DNA of 64,000 nt from JBFMFR01 sp040752025 (GTDB lineage Bacteria > Chloroflexota > Anaerolineae > Anaerolineales > UBA4823): contig JBFMFR010000025.1 in the NCBI GenBank assembly GCA_040752025.1, forward strand, positions 29,084-93,083, written 5' to 3'. Positions 1 to 8,607 of the stretch are shown piece by piece. Below the pieces are notes generated by a model. It saw nothing but the letters and a program-made list of their open reading frames with translations, was not told the origin of the DNA and did no database searches. How positions within the stretch are numbered: the first letter of the stretch is position 1; the number at the start of each line of letters is the position of its first letter. The position numbers were made by a program, and so were the translations under genes.

Positions 1-2
1 AC

Positions 3-2318
3 ATCACCTATGACGTTGCCAGCGGAGAATGGGCAGTAGATGAAGGCCCAGATGGACCGGCCGGCGATGGACCCTTCGGGCACAACGGAGTCTGGCGCGG
101 CTCCAGCGGTACGGACTGCGCCGAAGTGGAATTCGACATCAGTTCCAGCGGGCTGGGCGACACAGATGGCGATGGCCTGTTGGATAATTGGGAGGAATTC
201 GGCCTGGACACCGACGGCGATGGCAACGTGGATGTGGATTTACCCGGCATGGGAGCGCGGCTCGACCACAAAGATCTGTTCGTCGAAGTGGATTGGATGA
301 ACCATCCTGCCGCTCCTGGCGCGCACAGTCACGAGCCCTGGCAGGCAGCCTGGGTCCCGGTGTATCATGCCTTCAACGATGCACCAGTGCCTAGCCCGGA
401 TGGCACCACCGGCATCAAGCTGCATGTGGACACAGGCACGCTGTATTCAGCCGGCGCCTGGGGGCCCATTGACTGCGACCGTGATGGCATTGCAGTCCCC
501 GGCGACATGGACTGCGATGGCGATGGCATCATCGATATTGGCAACCTGGGTATCCTGGGGAGCGGCACGCCCGGAGGAGGCCAGGCTCTTGCCGAAGTTC
601 AATTTCTGGACTTTTTAGGAGATGGTTCAATAAACGACTTTTACGCCTTCAAAACGATCCATTTCGACCCTGTGCGCCAGCAGGTCTTCCATTATGCAGT
701 TTTCGGACACGACCTGAACGCCGCCGCAGCCATCAACGGTGTCAGTGGGCGCGGGGAAATCTTCGGCAACGATTTCCTGGTTACCTTAGGACAATGGGGA
801 AATGGTGGAATCAGCCCGGCCTCTGGACTATCCATCCGCGGAACTGTGATCCAACACGCAGGCACGTTCATGCACGAATTGGGCCACAACCTGAACTTGC
901 GGCACGGAGGCGCCGACAGTGATAATTACAAGCCCAACTATCTAAGCATCATGAACTATTCGCATCAGGGAGGCATCCTGGGATTGACCGCGAACGACGG
1001 CCTGGACTTCTCACCGCGCGCCCTGCCGGTATTGACCGGCGGGATATTGGATGAAAACAACCTGGATGAGTGCCAGGCTTTGAACGATCCACGCCCGGGG
1101 GCTTCCGCCGAATGGACCAACAACGCCGCCCCAGCGGTTCACCACTGGATCGCATTCGGGCCGGATGGCAAGATCGATTGGAACTGGGACAATGCCGGCA
1201 CAGCAGATAACGGCGTTACGTGTGGCAACCCACCCAACCTCGCCCGGGATCTAAATTTCCGTGACGGAGGCGCCATCAACCTGGATATCTTGCAAGGGCA
1301 CAACGATTGGACAGGCGGCGATCTACGCCTGGATTTCCGCCACAGCGGCAACTTCGCCAACGGCGTGCCCCTGGAGATGGTCGAAGAAATCACCCTGGCA
1401 GAAGCAGAGGAAATCGCCATCGCGCGCCCAGATGTGCTGGAACTGACCTCACCCACTCAATTCTGCCCCACGGCCAGCCTGGCAAACTTCGATATTTTTC
1501 CTCCTGGCATGCTGATTACTCACCAGGTGCCCGGCGTAACTTTTGTGGATAATGTACATGTTGACCCGATCATCCGGGGTATCGCCCAGCGCGGCGGTGT
1601 GCCAACTGCTTCGATGCCAAACTCCCTATATGGGAACCCACAGCCGGGCCCTTCCAGTTTCGGCATTCCCCTGATCATTTTGTTCAATGCCCCGGTTTAC
1701 CGGGTGGGGATGTACATCGGCAATGGTGGAGCCGGAACCACCCCGGCAACCCTGCGCGCCTACGACTCGGGCGGGAATCTGATCGGCTCAGTCAGCGACC
1801 CGGCCGGACAGGCAGTGACCGAGTTCCTGGGCATCTACGCCCTGGAAGGCGGCATCCGCCAGGTACAGCTCGATTACAGCCTGTCCTCGCTGGCCGAGGA
1901 GATCGACAATTTGATCTTCGACACGTGCGAATCCATCCCAACACCCCCGATCGTGGCGACAGAACCGTTCTCTTACACCGTGCGCTCGGAATATTTCGTG
2001 CGCACCCCTGGAGGCGGCGGAGAACAGGAAGTGGTGATCACGCCCATCGAAGATGTGCTCGTTCAGATTGACACAGAGTTCGAATTGACCACATTCAGCA
2101 GCACGATCGAACGCAATGGCTCGATGCTACTTGTGGCTCCACTTTGGGCGCTGGGGCCCGGCAACCAAATGCTGGCCTTCTCGCACTGGCGCATGGATGA
2201 ATTCTTGCTTTTTCCGCAGGGCCAGACTGAAATCAGCGTGGAAGTTGATCACAACACCACTTACACCGCCGTCTACCAGATGGCCTACCGCTACTACCTA
2301 CCCCTGGCCAGCAAATGA
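3..2318 (+). CDS. secreted metzincin-like zinc metalloprotease (5' end outside window)
   Basis: The frame is open from the first bases of the window, so the N-terminus and any signal peptide lie upstream. The visible part has Asp/Gly-rich DxDGDG calcium-binding stretches of thrombospondin type 3 kind (about bases 165-240 and 470-540). These are followed by the zinc site HELGHNLNLRHG at about bases 873-908, an HExxHxxxxxH motif, and a Met-turn SIMNYS some 25 residues later. That combination is typical of metzincin proteases. The second half (about 1480-1920) looks like a beta-sandwich adhesion domain, with no catalytic motif. The protein ends in YRYYLPLASK, a short aromatic/LPLA tail resembling tails of other exported proteins in this window. 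It probably degrades extracellular protein. The protease call is well supported; substrate is unknown. Confidence 0.85.
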   Translation: MTYDVASGEWAVDEGPDGPAGDGPFGHNGVWRGSSGTDCAEVEFDISSSGLGDTDGDGLLDNWEEFGLDTDGDGNVDVDLPGMGARLDHKDLFVEVDWMNHPAAPGAHSHEPWQAAWVPVYHAFNDAPVPSPDGTTGIKLHVDTGTLYSAGAWGPIDCDRDGIAVPGDMDCDGDGIIDIGNLGILGSGTPGGGQALAEVQFLDFLGDGSINDFYAFKTIHFDPVRQQVFHYAVFGHDLNAAAAINGVSGRGEIFGNDFLVTLGQWGNGGISPASGLSIRGTVIQHAGTFMHELGHNLNLRHGGADSDNYKPNYLSIMNYSHQGGILGLTANDGLDFSPRALPVLTGGILDENNLDECQALNDPRPGASAEWTNNAAPAVHHWIAFGPDGKIDWNWDNAGTADNGVTCGNPPNLARDLNFRDGGAINLDILQGHNDWTGGDLRLDFRHSGNFANGVPLEMVEEITLAEAEEIAIARPDVLELTSPTQFCPTASLANFDIFPPGMLITHQVPGVTFVDNVHVDPIIRGIAQRGGVPTASMPNSLYGNPQPGPSSFGIPLIILFNAPVYRVGMYIGNGGAGTTPATLRAYDSGGNLIGSVSDPAGQAVTEFLGIYALEGGIRQVQLDYSLSSLAEEIDNLIFDTCESIPTPPIVATEPFSYTVRSEYFVRTPGGGGEQEVVITPIEDVLVQIDTEFELTTFSSTIERNGSMLLVAPLWALGPGNQMLAFSHWRMDEFLLFPQGQTEISVEVDHNTTYTAVYQMAYRYYLPLASK

Positions 2319-2354
2319 GCGGGATCAAGAAAGCACAGCTCAGGTTGTGAATGC

Positions 2355-2389
2355 GTGAGCAGCGCCGGATACAACCCGGCGCTGCTCAC
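2355..2389. terminator. bidirectional hairpin terminator
   Basis: A perfect 14-bp inverted repeat (arms 2355-2368 and 2376-2389, 7-nt loop) lies between two convergent genes, 37 bp after the protease stop and 14 bp beyond the end of the leftward alkylation-repair gene. It is well placed to end transcription from both sides. Confidence 0.8.
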
Positions 2390-2402
2390 CAGACCAAAGC
2401 AA

Positions 2403-3086
2403 TCATCCCCTGGCAGGCGATCGTTTGCGCGCCAGCGTCTTGCGGATGTAAGCAGTCGCGTCCGGCGTTTTGCAACTGGTCTGGCCGTGGTCTACCTGCA
2501 CTTTACCGATGTGCTGCGCCGCGGCCAGGGCTTGCTGCTCCAGGGCTGGAGTACGGATGCCGATGGCGATCAGGGCCGAGTTCATAGCATGGCGCACGCG
2601 ATTCTTGCGGGTGTGAATCTCGGCCTCGATCGTATTCAGGTACGGCTCGAAGAAAGCCTCAGGCAGTTGGGCATCTTTCATCGCCAGATGCGCCAGCAAA
2701 TCCCAGCCGGCCTGCCCCACCCACTCACCATCTTCCTCAGTCCAGCGCGCCATCAACTGGCGAGCGAAGGGCGTCTGGCTGGCGAAAGCCGAGAAGGCAT
2801 CGGTGATCACGTAGTTGTCCAGGTCCTGCACCCAGACCTGTAACAGCTCGAGCGTGGCCGCCTGCGGATCAGCGATCATCAGGGCCAGCAGGCGCGCCTC
2901 GTGGTTACCGCTGGCCCAAAGCTGCTGGGCCAGGGCGTGATCCGTCTTGATCTGCTTCTTGAGCGCCTTCAAATTGGCAAAGCTGACGCCGAACTGGTTC
3001 TCGCCTACACCGTGCCGGCGGTAGACTTTGCGGTTCTGCTCTGTACCATAGGCTTGCAAAGCCTGTATTACCTCGTTTACATCCAT
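2403..3086 (-). CDS. DNA alkylation repair enzyme, AlkD-like HEAT-repeat protein
   Basis: This 227-residue protein is all-helical and resembles the AlkD family, which removes positively charged alkylated bases (3-methyladenine, 7-methylguanine) with a HEAT-repeat scaffold. Supporting segments are the N-terminal region with GVSFANLKALKK, the central DNYVITDAFS motif and a C-terminal RHAMNSALIAIG helix, all characteristic of the family; length is normal. The start has an AGAGGTG ribosome site about 5 bases upstream. It is transcribed leftward and stands alone, with a terminator hairpin just past its stop. Direct substrate specificity cannot be read from sequence. Confidence 0.82.
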   Translation of the reverse strand: MDVNEVIQALQAYGTEQNRKVYRRHGVGENQFGVSFANLKALKKQIKTDHALAQQLWASGNHEARLLALMIADPQAATLELLQVWVQDLDNYVITDAFSAFASQTPFARQLMARWTEEDGEWVGQAGWDLLAHLAMKDAQLPEAFFEPYLNTIEAEIHTRKNRVRHAMNSALIAIGIRTPALEQQALAAAQHIGKVQVDHGQTSCKTPDATAYIRKTLARKRSPARG

Positions 3087-3134
3087 ATTTACACCTCTAA
3101 AATTGTTACTTCGTAGTTCAAGTCAAGTGTGTTT

Positions 3135-3593
3135 TTAGTTATCCCAGGCTTGTAGCTCCAGGATGTTGCCTTCCGGGTCGGTCACATAACACCAGGTAAC
3201 TCGCGCCCCACTGGCAGTTTGCAATGTGACCACTTCACCAACAGCATGCCCACCAGCCGCCAGCACCTGCTCCCGGGCCGCAAGCACATCCGGCACCTGG
3301 AAAGCGATGTGTCCGAAGCCCGGCGCGTTGACTGCGCCCGGACCGCGCTCATGCAGCAGGTTGTAGTTGAAGATCTCCAGGGTCGGGCCGCTATCCCCAT
3401 AACCGGGCAGGCGCAGATGAGCGCCAGTCAGGTGCGCACCAGGCACGCCGGTACCGGCTTCGAGCGCCGCCCCCTGGAAATCGCGCTCGGGCGGCACGGG
3501 CGTGCAGCCGAAAACTTCCTGGTAGAAGCGCGCCAGCGCCCGCCAGTCGCGGGCGATCAGGTTGGTGTGCACGTAACGGGCATTGGGAATCAT
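3135..3593 (-). CDS. VOC-superfamily (glyoxalase/bleomycin-resistance-type) protein
   Basis: At 152 residues it has the usual length for a two-module vicinal oxygen chelate protein. It shows the family pattern: an opening VHTNLIARDWRALARFYQEVFG, here read as His plus the FYxxVFG helix, a central GHIAFQVPDVLAARE segment and a terminal CYVTDPEGNILELQAW with the conserved Glu. These place likely metal ligands in both beta-alpha-beta-beta-beta modules. The stop-start ATGA overlap of 4 bp with the upstream methyltransferase implies translational coupling. Members include glyoxalases, dioxygenases and antibiotic-binding proteins; which one this is cannot be told. Confidence 0.8.
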   Translation of the reverse strand: MIPNARYVHTNLIARDWRALARFYQEVFGCTPVPPERDFQGAALEAGTGVPGAHLTGAHLRLPGYGDSGPTLEIFNYNLLHERGPGAVNAPGFGHIAFQVPDVLAAREQVLAAGGHAVGEVVTLQTASGARVTWCYVTDPEGNILELQAWDN

Positions 3594-4384
3594 GATGCAT
3601 CCTCTTCTGGCGGGCGGTAAGCGATCGCCATCCGAACAGTCAGGTGCGAGATAAAAATCAGCCTTTCGCCGCGCTGCTCGGCCTGCTCCAGGTCATCTTG
3701 CAGGCGCTGCAAGCCGGCCTGATAAGCTTCATCGCTCAACAGGGCGAGCTGCGAGACCATATGCTTCTGCAGGAACGGGTCCTGGAGCACTTCGTGCCCC
3801 ACCCAGCTCTTGGAGATGGTCTCTACCAGGCGGCAATCGATGCCCTGGAAACCCGCCTGCTGCATCCAATCCATCACCTGCTCCCAGGGCGGGAAGCGCT
3901 TGAGATCGGTTTCGTGCGTGCCGGGGAAATACTGGTAGATGTACCACTGGTCGCGACGGGCATACAAATCGCTGCCGATGACCGCCAGCGCGCCGCCGGG
4001 GGCCAGCACGCGGTAGACTTCAGTGATATAGGCTTGCGGATCGTCGAAATGGTGCAGCGCGTTCAGGCAGAAGACCAGGCCCAGCGCGCCGTTTTTCAAC
4101 GGCAGGCGCTCAGCGCGGCCCTGCATCAAAGCCAGCGGCGCAGCGCGCTGTCGCGCCTGGCGCAGCATGCCCGGCGAGGCATCCAACCCGAAAACGCCGC
4201 CAGCCTGGGGCGCCAGCAGCTCCAACCAGTGCCCGGTGCCGCAGCCCACTTCCAGCACCTGCGCTGCACCCAGGCCTAGCAGCACATCCTTCAACGCCGT
4301 TTCTTTGGGATCAGCTTCCCGCAGGGTATAGCGCTGGTTATATTGGTTGGCGATCTGGTTGTAATCCAGGCGTGGTTTGCTCAT
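3590..4384 (-). CDS. class I SAM-dependent methyltransferase
   Basis: The 264-residue protein has the Rossmann-like methyltransferase fold. Motif I is VLEVGCGTGHWLELLA, motif II contains GLDASPGMLRQAR, the motif III/IV region reads LVFCLNALHHFDD, and a post-motif EVYRVLAPGGALAVIG follows. The domain occupies roughly residues 30-150 (Methyltransf_11 type, as in UbiE/BioC-like enzymes). The C-terminal third is a helical cap that may set substrate. It is the first gene of a two-gene leftward unit with the VOC protein. The small-molecule acceptor is unknown. Confidence 0.85.
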   Translation of the reverse strand: MSKPRLDYNQIANQYNQRYTLREADPKETALKDVLLGLGAAQVLEVGCGTGHWLELLAPQAGGVFGLDASPGMLRQARQRAAPLALMQGRAERLPLKNGALGLVFCLNALHHFDDPQAYITEVYRVLAPGGALAVIGSDLYARRDQWYIYQYFPGTHETDLKRFPPWEQVMDWMQQAGFQGIDCRLVETISKSWVGHEVLQDPFLQKHMVSQLALLSDEAYQAGLQRLQDDLEQAEQRGERLIFISHLTVRMAIAYRPPEEDAS

Positions 4385-4435
4385 GCCCGAATTATACTGC
4401 CATCTGGTTACACATGTTTATAAGACAATCCGGCT

Positions 4436-5323
4436 CTATGGGTTGGAAGGCGGCAGATCGTCATACCCGTTCATAAACTGGCCGGGCAAATGCAGACCCA
4501 TCGAGAAAGCACCTTCCGGCAAAGGCACATCCACCAGCAAAGCAGTCAGGTACATCTCCAAGTTTAGGGCGCCGCCGCCAGCCTTGCTGAAGTTCAGGTG
4601 GCGCAGCAGCACGCCGGTTTGCAGGTCGATCCAGAAGCGGTCGATGATTACCCCCGGCTCACGGCTCCACTCCAGCACCAGGGCCGGGCGGTCGAGGAAG
4701 GTCTCGCGCCCGACAATGTTATACTGCCCCGGGCGTTGGGCCAGCATACTGGGGAGAGGCATTTCATCCAAAGGCGTGCCCATCCTGCCCGCCAGCGGGT
4801 GCGAGTAGATCGTGTCCGAAAAGCCCAGCGGCGGCACGAACGGCTCGGTGATGGGAACGTCGATCTTTTGCACCATGCCGTCCGGATCGAGGGAATGCGT
4901 ACCGTTCGTGACGCTCAAGCGCTCCGGCGCGCCGTTCGCCGGACCCATCAAGGCCAGGAACTTGTCCGGCAGGGCAACCCACATCTGGGCGCGCTCGCTT
5001 TGAATGGGGTTGGTTGAACCGTCGCCAGCATAATAGTTCATCACGCCATCTGCCCATAAAGTTTTGAAATGCGTGTGGCTGAAGAGCATCAACTGGCGCG
5101 CCGCCTCGGGATCAGAAATATCCACAACCCCCGGCGTGGGGGCGGCAGGTGTCAGGGTGGGCATGGGCGAGGCAACGATCTCGCTGGGCAGCGGCGTCAG
5201 GGGCGGCAGCGAGGTATTCGTGTGCGTTGGCGGCTGCTTGGCATCGAAGCCTACGCTCCTGGGCGCGCCGCAAGCCAGCATCAGGATCACCAGCAGGGCA
5301 AGCAAAAGGATATTGCGTCTCAT
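4436..5323 (-). CDS. predicted lipoprotein with LolA/LppX-like fold features
   Basis: I chose the ATG at 5323 because it has a GGAG site upstream and opens directly into a lipoprotein signal peptide, MRRNILLLALLVILMLACGA, with the lipobox Cys at about residue 18. A Pro/Thr-rich linker follows. The rest of the 295 residues is mostly beta-strand, ending with a segment (FWIDLQTGVLLRH) reminiscent of LolA/LppX-type lipid-binding half-barrels, though similarity is weak. It should be anchored on the outer face of the membrane. It is flanked by hairpins and not obviously in an operon. Function is not assigned. Confidence 0.7.
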   Translation of the reverse strand: MRRNILLLALLVILMLACGAPRSVGFDAKQPPTHTNTSLPPLTPLPSEIVASPMPTLTPAAPTPGVVDISDPEAARQLMLFSHTHFKTLWADGVMNYYAGDGSTNPIQSERAQMWVALPDKFLALMGPANGAPERLSVTNGTHSLDPDGMVQKIDVPITEPFVPPLGFSDTIYSHPLAGRMGTPLDEMPLPSMLAQRPGQYNIVGRETFLDRPALVLEWSREPGVIIDRFWIDLQTGVLLRHLNFSKAGGGALNLEMYLTALLVDVPLPEGAFSMGLHLPGQFMNGYDDLPPSNP

Positions 5324-5359
5324 AGCTTTCACTCCGGTAGAGAGAAATGGCATTCTCGC

Positions 5360-5386
5360 GGCCTGCGAAAGCGGTTCTCGCAGGCC
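5360..5386. terminator. intergenic hairpin
   Basis: A 9-bp perfect stem (5360-5368 with 5378-5386, 9-nt loop) lies between the end of the leftward CMD-family gene and the start of the lipoprotein gene. It is a plausible terminator, but there is no good T-run on either strand. Confidence 0.5.
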
Positions 5387-5432
5387 ACGCCTATAAGACG
5401 CAGCCAGAGCGCAAAGGTTCCCGGCTAACCGG

Positions 5433-6035
5433 TTATGGCTCCTGGTTGGTTTGCGCCGGGCCTATCCCGGGCCCAGCCGCCAGGAAGAACGGCGGCAGGT
5501 CATTGAAACCCACTGGTGGGCAGCCCAGGGCCTGGATCATCCGAGCCCAGTAATTGACCTGGGCGGCGGTAGTGGCCAGGATGACGATCTCGCGCTCGCT
5601 GAAGCAGCCCTGCAAGCGAGCGATGAACTCGGGCGGGAAAGCCAGCGGCGTGCTCGATACCAGGCGGGCATACGCCACCGCCAGGCGCTCGGTTTCGCTG
5701 AAGCTGGAGACGTTTTCCAAACCAGTGCGCCCCTGCAAGGCCGCCAGCTCTTCGGGCGTGATGAGCTTCTCCCAACCCACGGCGTTCATATCCATGCAAA
5801 ACGGGCAGTTGACGTGGAAAGACACTCCCAGGCGCACCAGTTTGAGCAGACGCTCGTCCAGGCGCCCCTCGTGATGGGCGATCAACGCTTCCAGGATGCC
5901 AGAGCTGAGCGCCGCCCGAGGGTACCAACCCAGCAGGCGCGCTGGCAGCAGATCTTTACCGGCGATGCGGCGGGCTACCCATACCCCCAGGCGCAGCCAG
6001 ACAGGTAGATGAGCAGGTGGATTTATAAAAGCCAT
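5433..6035 (-). CDS. carboxymuconolactone decarboxylase (AhpD-like) family protein
   Basis: The 200-residue helical protein carries the AhpD-type redox motif CPFC within VNCPFCMDMNAVGWEK (about residues 75-90). In AhpD-like proteins the Cys pair and a nearby acidic residue act as a thiol peroxidase or peroxiredoxin reductase. The second half has the typical SEREIVILATTAAQVNYWARMIQALG helix, cited here in part as TTAAQVNYWARM. A minus-strand TATAAT lies about 35 bp upstream of the start. Likely role: cytoplasmic defence against peroxides, or an uncharacterised member of the family. Confidence 0.82.
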   Translation of the reverse strand: MAFINPPAHLPVWLRLGVWVARRIAGKDLLPARLLGWYPRAALSSGILEALIAHHEGRLDERLLKLVRLGVSFHVNCPFCMDMNAVGWEKLITPEELAALQGRTGLENVSSFSETERLAVAYARLVSSTPLAFPPEFIARLQGCFSEREIVILATTAAQVNYWARMIQALGCPPVGFNDLPPFFLAAGPGIGPAQTNQEP

Positions 6036-6069
6036 ATAATCTATTCCAGGTAGGATTCTCCCGAAACGG

Positions 6070-6075
6070 ATTATA
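6070..6075 (-). promoter_or_regulatory. minus-strand -10 element TATAAT for the CMD-family gene
   Basis: A perfect TATAAT reads on the minus strand here, preceded by TG, 35 bp upstream of the CMD-family start and just downstream of a terminator hairpin. No convincing -35 hexamer is visible, so the TG may help. Confidence 0.5.
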
Positions 6076-6099
6076 CATCGAACACCAGCGCCAACGCGA

Positions 6100-6135
6100 C
6101 GATCCTGCCAGTGCTTTCCATCCCTGGCAGGATCG
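6100..6135 (-). terminator. hairpin terminator after the M28 peptidase gene
   Basis: A 12-bp perfect inverted repeat (6100-6111 and 6124-6135, 12-nt loop) lies 43 bp beyond the leftward peptidase stop and before the next promoter, separating the two transcription units. Confidence 0.65.
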
Positions 6136-6177
6136 AAACATCAGGTCACCGGCGAATTCTCGAGATCATCCAACCCG

Positions 6178-8580
6178 TCAGCGCTGCGCGACGTACTTCG
6201 CCAGGTTTTGCAAAAAGGTCAGGTTCTTACCGCCGCGCCCGTAGTCGGAGAGCAAACCGATGTCGGCCACCACCAGCACCTGCCCGCCAGACTGGCCGTA
6301 ATCCACCAGAGCCAACACCGCGCGGCTGCCCGCCATGGCCAGCACAATAGCGGAACAGGAAGTTCCGGAGGACTGCGCCTTACCAGCATCGATCTTGAAC
6401 GGCACGCCGTTATCATTGTAGTAGGCCGCCATCATTTCCAGGTAAGAGGCGTTTTCCATCAAGGGATGCGCATCTTTGTTAGCCAAAACCACATCAGCGC
6501 TGGCCGAGCCAAATATGAAGGAAACTCCAAAACGCTCGGTCAAGTCATTGATCTTGAAAGCATCTTCGTTGACATCTTCGATGGTGAGTGTCATGGCGAT
6601 ATTGTGGTAGCTGTTGGTCACCACCAAAAAGCCGCCCTCCTGGATGTAGGCATCCAGGGCATCGATCTCCTGCGGGGACCAGTCCCCGCCTTCCTGTGTA
6701 GGATAGTCCATGGAGGGCAGCAGCACCACGATGTCAGTGTTTTGTAGATCCTGTGCAGTGACTGGCTGGCCGAAAGGCAACAGGTCAACATCGAACCCCT
6801 GCCAGGCGAGGGCCATGCCCAGCTCGGCCATCGCAACCGGGGCCAGGTCAGGCGTCTGGGTGTGGCTGGCAACCAGCAAGGCGCGCCGCTCAGGGGCGGG
6901 GGCGGCGCGCAGGTCGGGCCGGTCGTAGCCGGTTTGCAGGCCAGCCGCCAGGGCGATGCGCGTCATATCCACCAGCACCTCACCCACATCCCGCACCAGG
7001 TCGACCGTCTCGTAAGGATCGTGCAGGTGCACCGCATAATGCAGGTAGCTGCTGCCGCGCCGGGCGTAAGCCGGCATGTTGATATAGATCAGGTTGGTGT
7101 TGGGCACATCGAAGGCCATGAAATTGCTGTTATCCGAAGACAGGCCATATTCGATGTAAGACTCGGCGACCACACCGTGTGGGACGACCGTCTGGATCAG
7201 GTAGTCCGGCCACAACGGCCGGTCGTTACCGCCCACGCCCACGAATTGACCATAGGTCCAGGTATCCAGGGTGATGGATGGGTTATGGCCTTCCATCGGA
7301 TAGCCCAGGCAATCGATTTGCAGCATGGCCAGGGTGTGGTCGAGCAGTTCCTGGTGCGTGGCGACGAAATGCGCCGAACCGTAGATGCCCAACTCGTGGC
7401 TGCCGAACCAGGCCAGGTACAGGTCGACCGGCGGCTGGATGTGAGACTCGTTCAGAACCCGGGCGACCTCCAGCAGGGTCACAACGCCGCTGCCATCATC
7501 GAATGCGCCGGGGCTGTTGGGGCTGTCTACGTGCGCTCCCAGGATGACCGCCGCCGAGGAGTCTGCACCGGGGATGCGCGCAATTAAATTTTGCGACCAG
7601 CCAGGTGAGAACACATCCGCGTCCCAGGTCAGGCGCGCCGATTGGATATCCCCTTCCAGAGCAGGAACCAGATCATCCCAACTGGAAATGCCCGCAGCGG
7701 ACAGGTCTTCAACCTTGATGTGCAGGATGGGCACCTTGGGCTCGAAAGGAATACGCTGGAAGACGCTGCCATCGCCCAGCCCCATGCCGCGGCTCTCGCC
7801 GTCCACATTCGAGTACTGTGTAACCAACAGTAAACCCGCCGGGACATAACTGAAAACAGTCTGCAGCTGCCCGGTGTTATCCATACATTCAGAGTTGACA
7901 GCACAGTCAATCAAGTAATAATCCATGAAGAGCACGCGCCCTCGCACCTGGTCGGTCTGCAAGGCGTAAAACTGCTCCACATCGCGCACCAACAAGGGCG
8001 CTCCAGAGACCTCCACCGGATCGCGCTGATCGTCATTGAGGCCGCCATCCGAATCGAAGTAGCGCGCCAGCGAAGCCTGGTAGCGCGAGCCGCGCAGAGC
8101 CTCGGCTGGCACCTCAATCTCCTGGCCATTCTGGGTCAGGTGCAGGCGCGCTTCCCAGAACTCGACGGCCAGGTAGAGGGGGAACTCCTGGTGCTCGATC
8201 TCCAGGCCGGCTTCGTTCAGGTAAGTAAGACCTTGCAGGCGTGATTCTACGTACTGGAAAGCTTCGACTTCACCCACTGTACCGCCGCTGCGCCAGCCAG
8301 AATAGGGCTGGATGGTAGTCAGCACTTCCAGGTCGGCGAGCATGGATTCCAGCGAAACCTGGTCGTAGGGAACATCCACCTGGACGACAGGGACTGGCGT
8401 GCTGGTGGGCACCGTAACGACCTCCGTGGGCGCGGCGAGTTCCTGAGTTGGCGACTGGATAGGCGCCTGCGTGGCAGGCAGCGTGGGTGCGGGCGAAACC
8501 GCAGGGATGGGCGCCGGGCGGCAACTGCTTAGAATTATGACGAGCGTGAACCCAAGGCAAAGTAAGCGTTTTTGTGACAT
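6178..8580 (-). CDS. M28-family zinc aminopeptidase lipoprotein with C-terminal GATase-like domain
   Basis: The 800-residue protein begins with a lipoprotein signal peptide (lipobox Cys20, IILSSC) and a long Pro/Thr linker, so it is likely surface-anchored. Residues about 150-310 resemble the PA-type insertion seen in secreted M28 enzymes. The peptidase core has the expected zinc ligands: His350 and Asp362 in AHVDSPNSPGAFDDGSG, the catalytic Glu in GSHE (396), Asp423 in QIDCLG and a late His in YAVHLHDPYE. About residues 570-800 form an alpha/beta domain (LLVASHTQTPDLAPVAMAEL, FLVVTNSYHNI) like the DUF4350/GATase-like domains attached to other exported proteins. It probably trims amino acids from extracellular peptides. 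Confidence 0.85.
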   Translation of the reverse strand: MSQKRLLCLGFTLVIILSSCRPAPIPAVSPAPTLPATQAPIQSPTQELAAPTEVVTVPTSTPVPVVQVDVPYDQVSLESMLADLEVLTTIQPYSGWRSGGTVGEVEAFQYVESRLQGLTYLNEAGLEIEHQEFPLYLAVEFWEARLHLTQNGQEIEVPAEALRGSRYQASLARYFDSDGGLNDDQRDPVEVSGAPLLVRDVEQFYALQTDQVRGRVLFMDYYLIDCAVNSECMDNTGQLQTVFSYVPAGLLLVTQYSNVDGESRGMGLGDGSVFQRIPFEPKVPILHIKVEDLSAAGISSWDDLVPALEGDIQSARLTWDADVFSPGWSQNLIARIPGADSSAAVILGAHVDSPNSPGAFDDGSGVVTLLEVARVLNESHIQPPVDLYLAWFGSHELGIYGSAHFVATHQELLDHTLAMLQIDCLGYPMEGHNPSITLDTWTYGQFVGVGGNDRPLWPDYLIQTVVPHGVVAESYIEYGLSSDNSNFMAFDVPNTNLIYINMPAYARRGSSYLHYAVHLHDPYETVDLVRDVGEVLVDMTRIALAAGLQTGYDRPDLRAAPAPERRALLVASHTQTPDLAPVAMAELGMALAWQGFDVDLLPFGQPVTAQDLQNTDIVVLLPSMDYPTQEGGDWSPQEIDALDAYIQEGGFLVVTNSYHNIAMTLTIEDVNEDAFKINDLTERFGVSFIFGSASADVVLANKDAHPLMENASYLEMMAAYYNDNGVPFKIDAGKAQSSGTSCSAIVLAMAGSRAVLALVDYGQSGGQVLVVADIGLLSDYGRGGKNLTFLQNLAKYVAQR

Positions 8581-8607
8581 GTGGTGCTCCTTCCTAATTT
8601 GTACACT

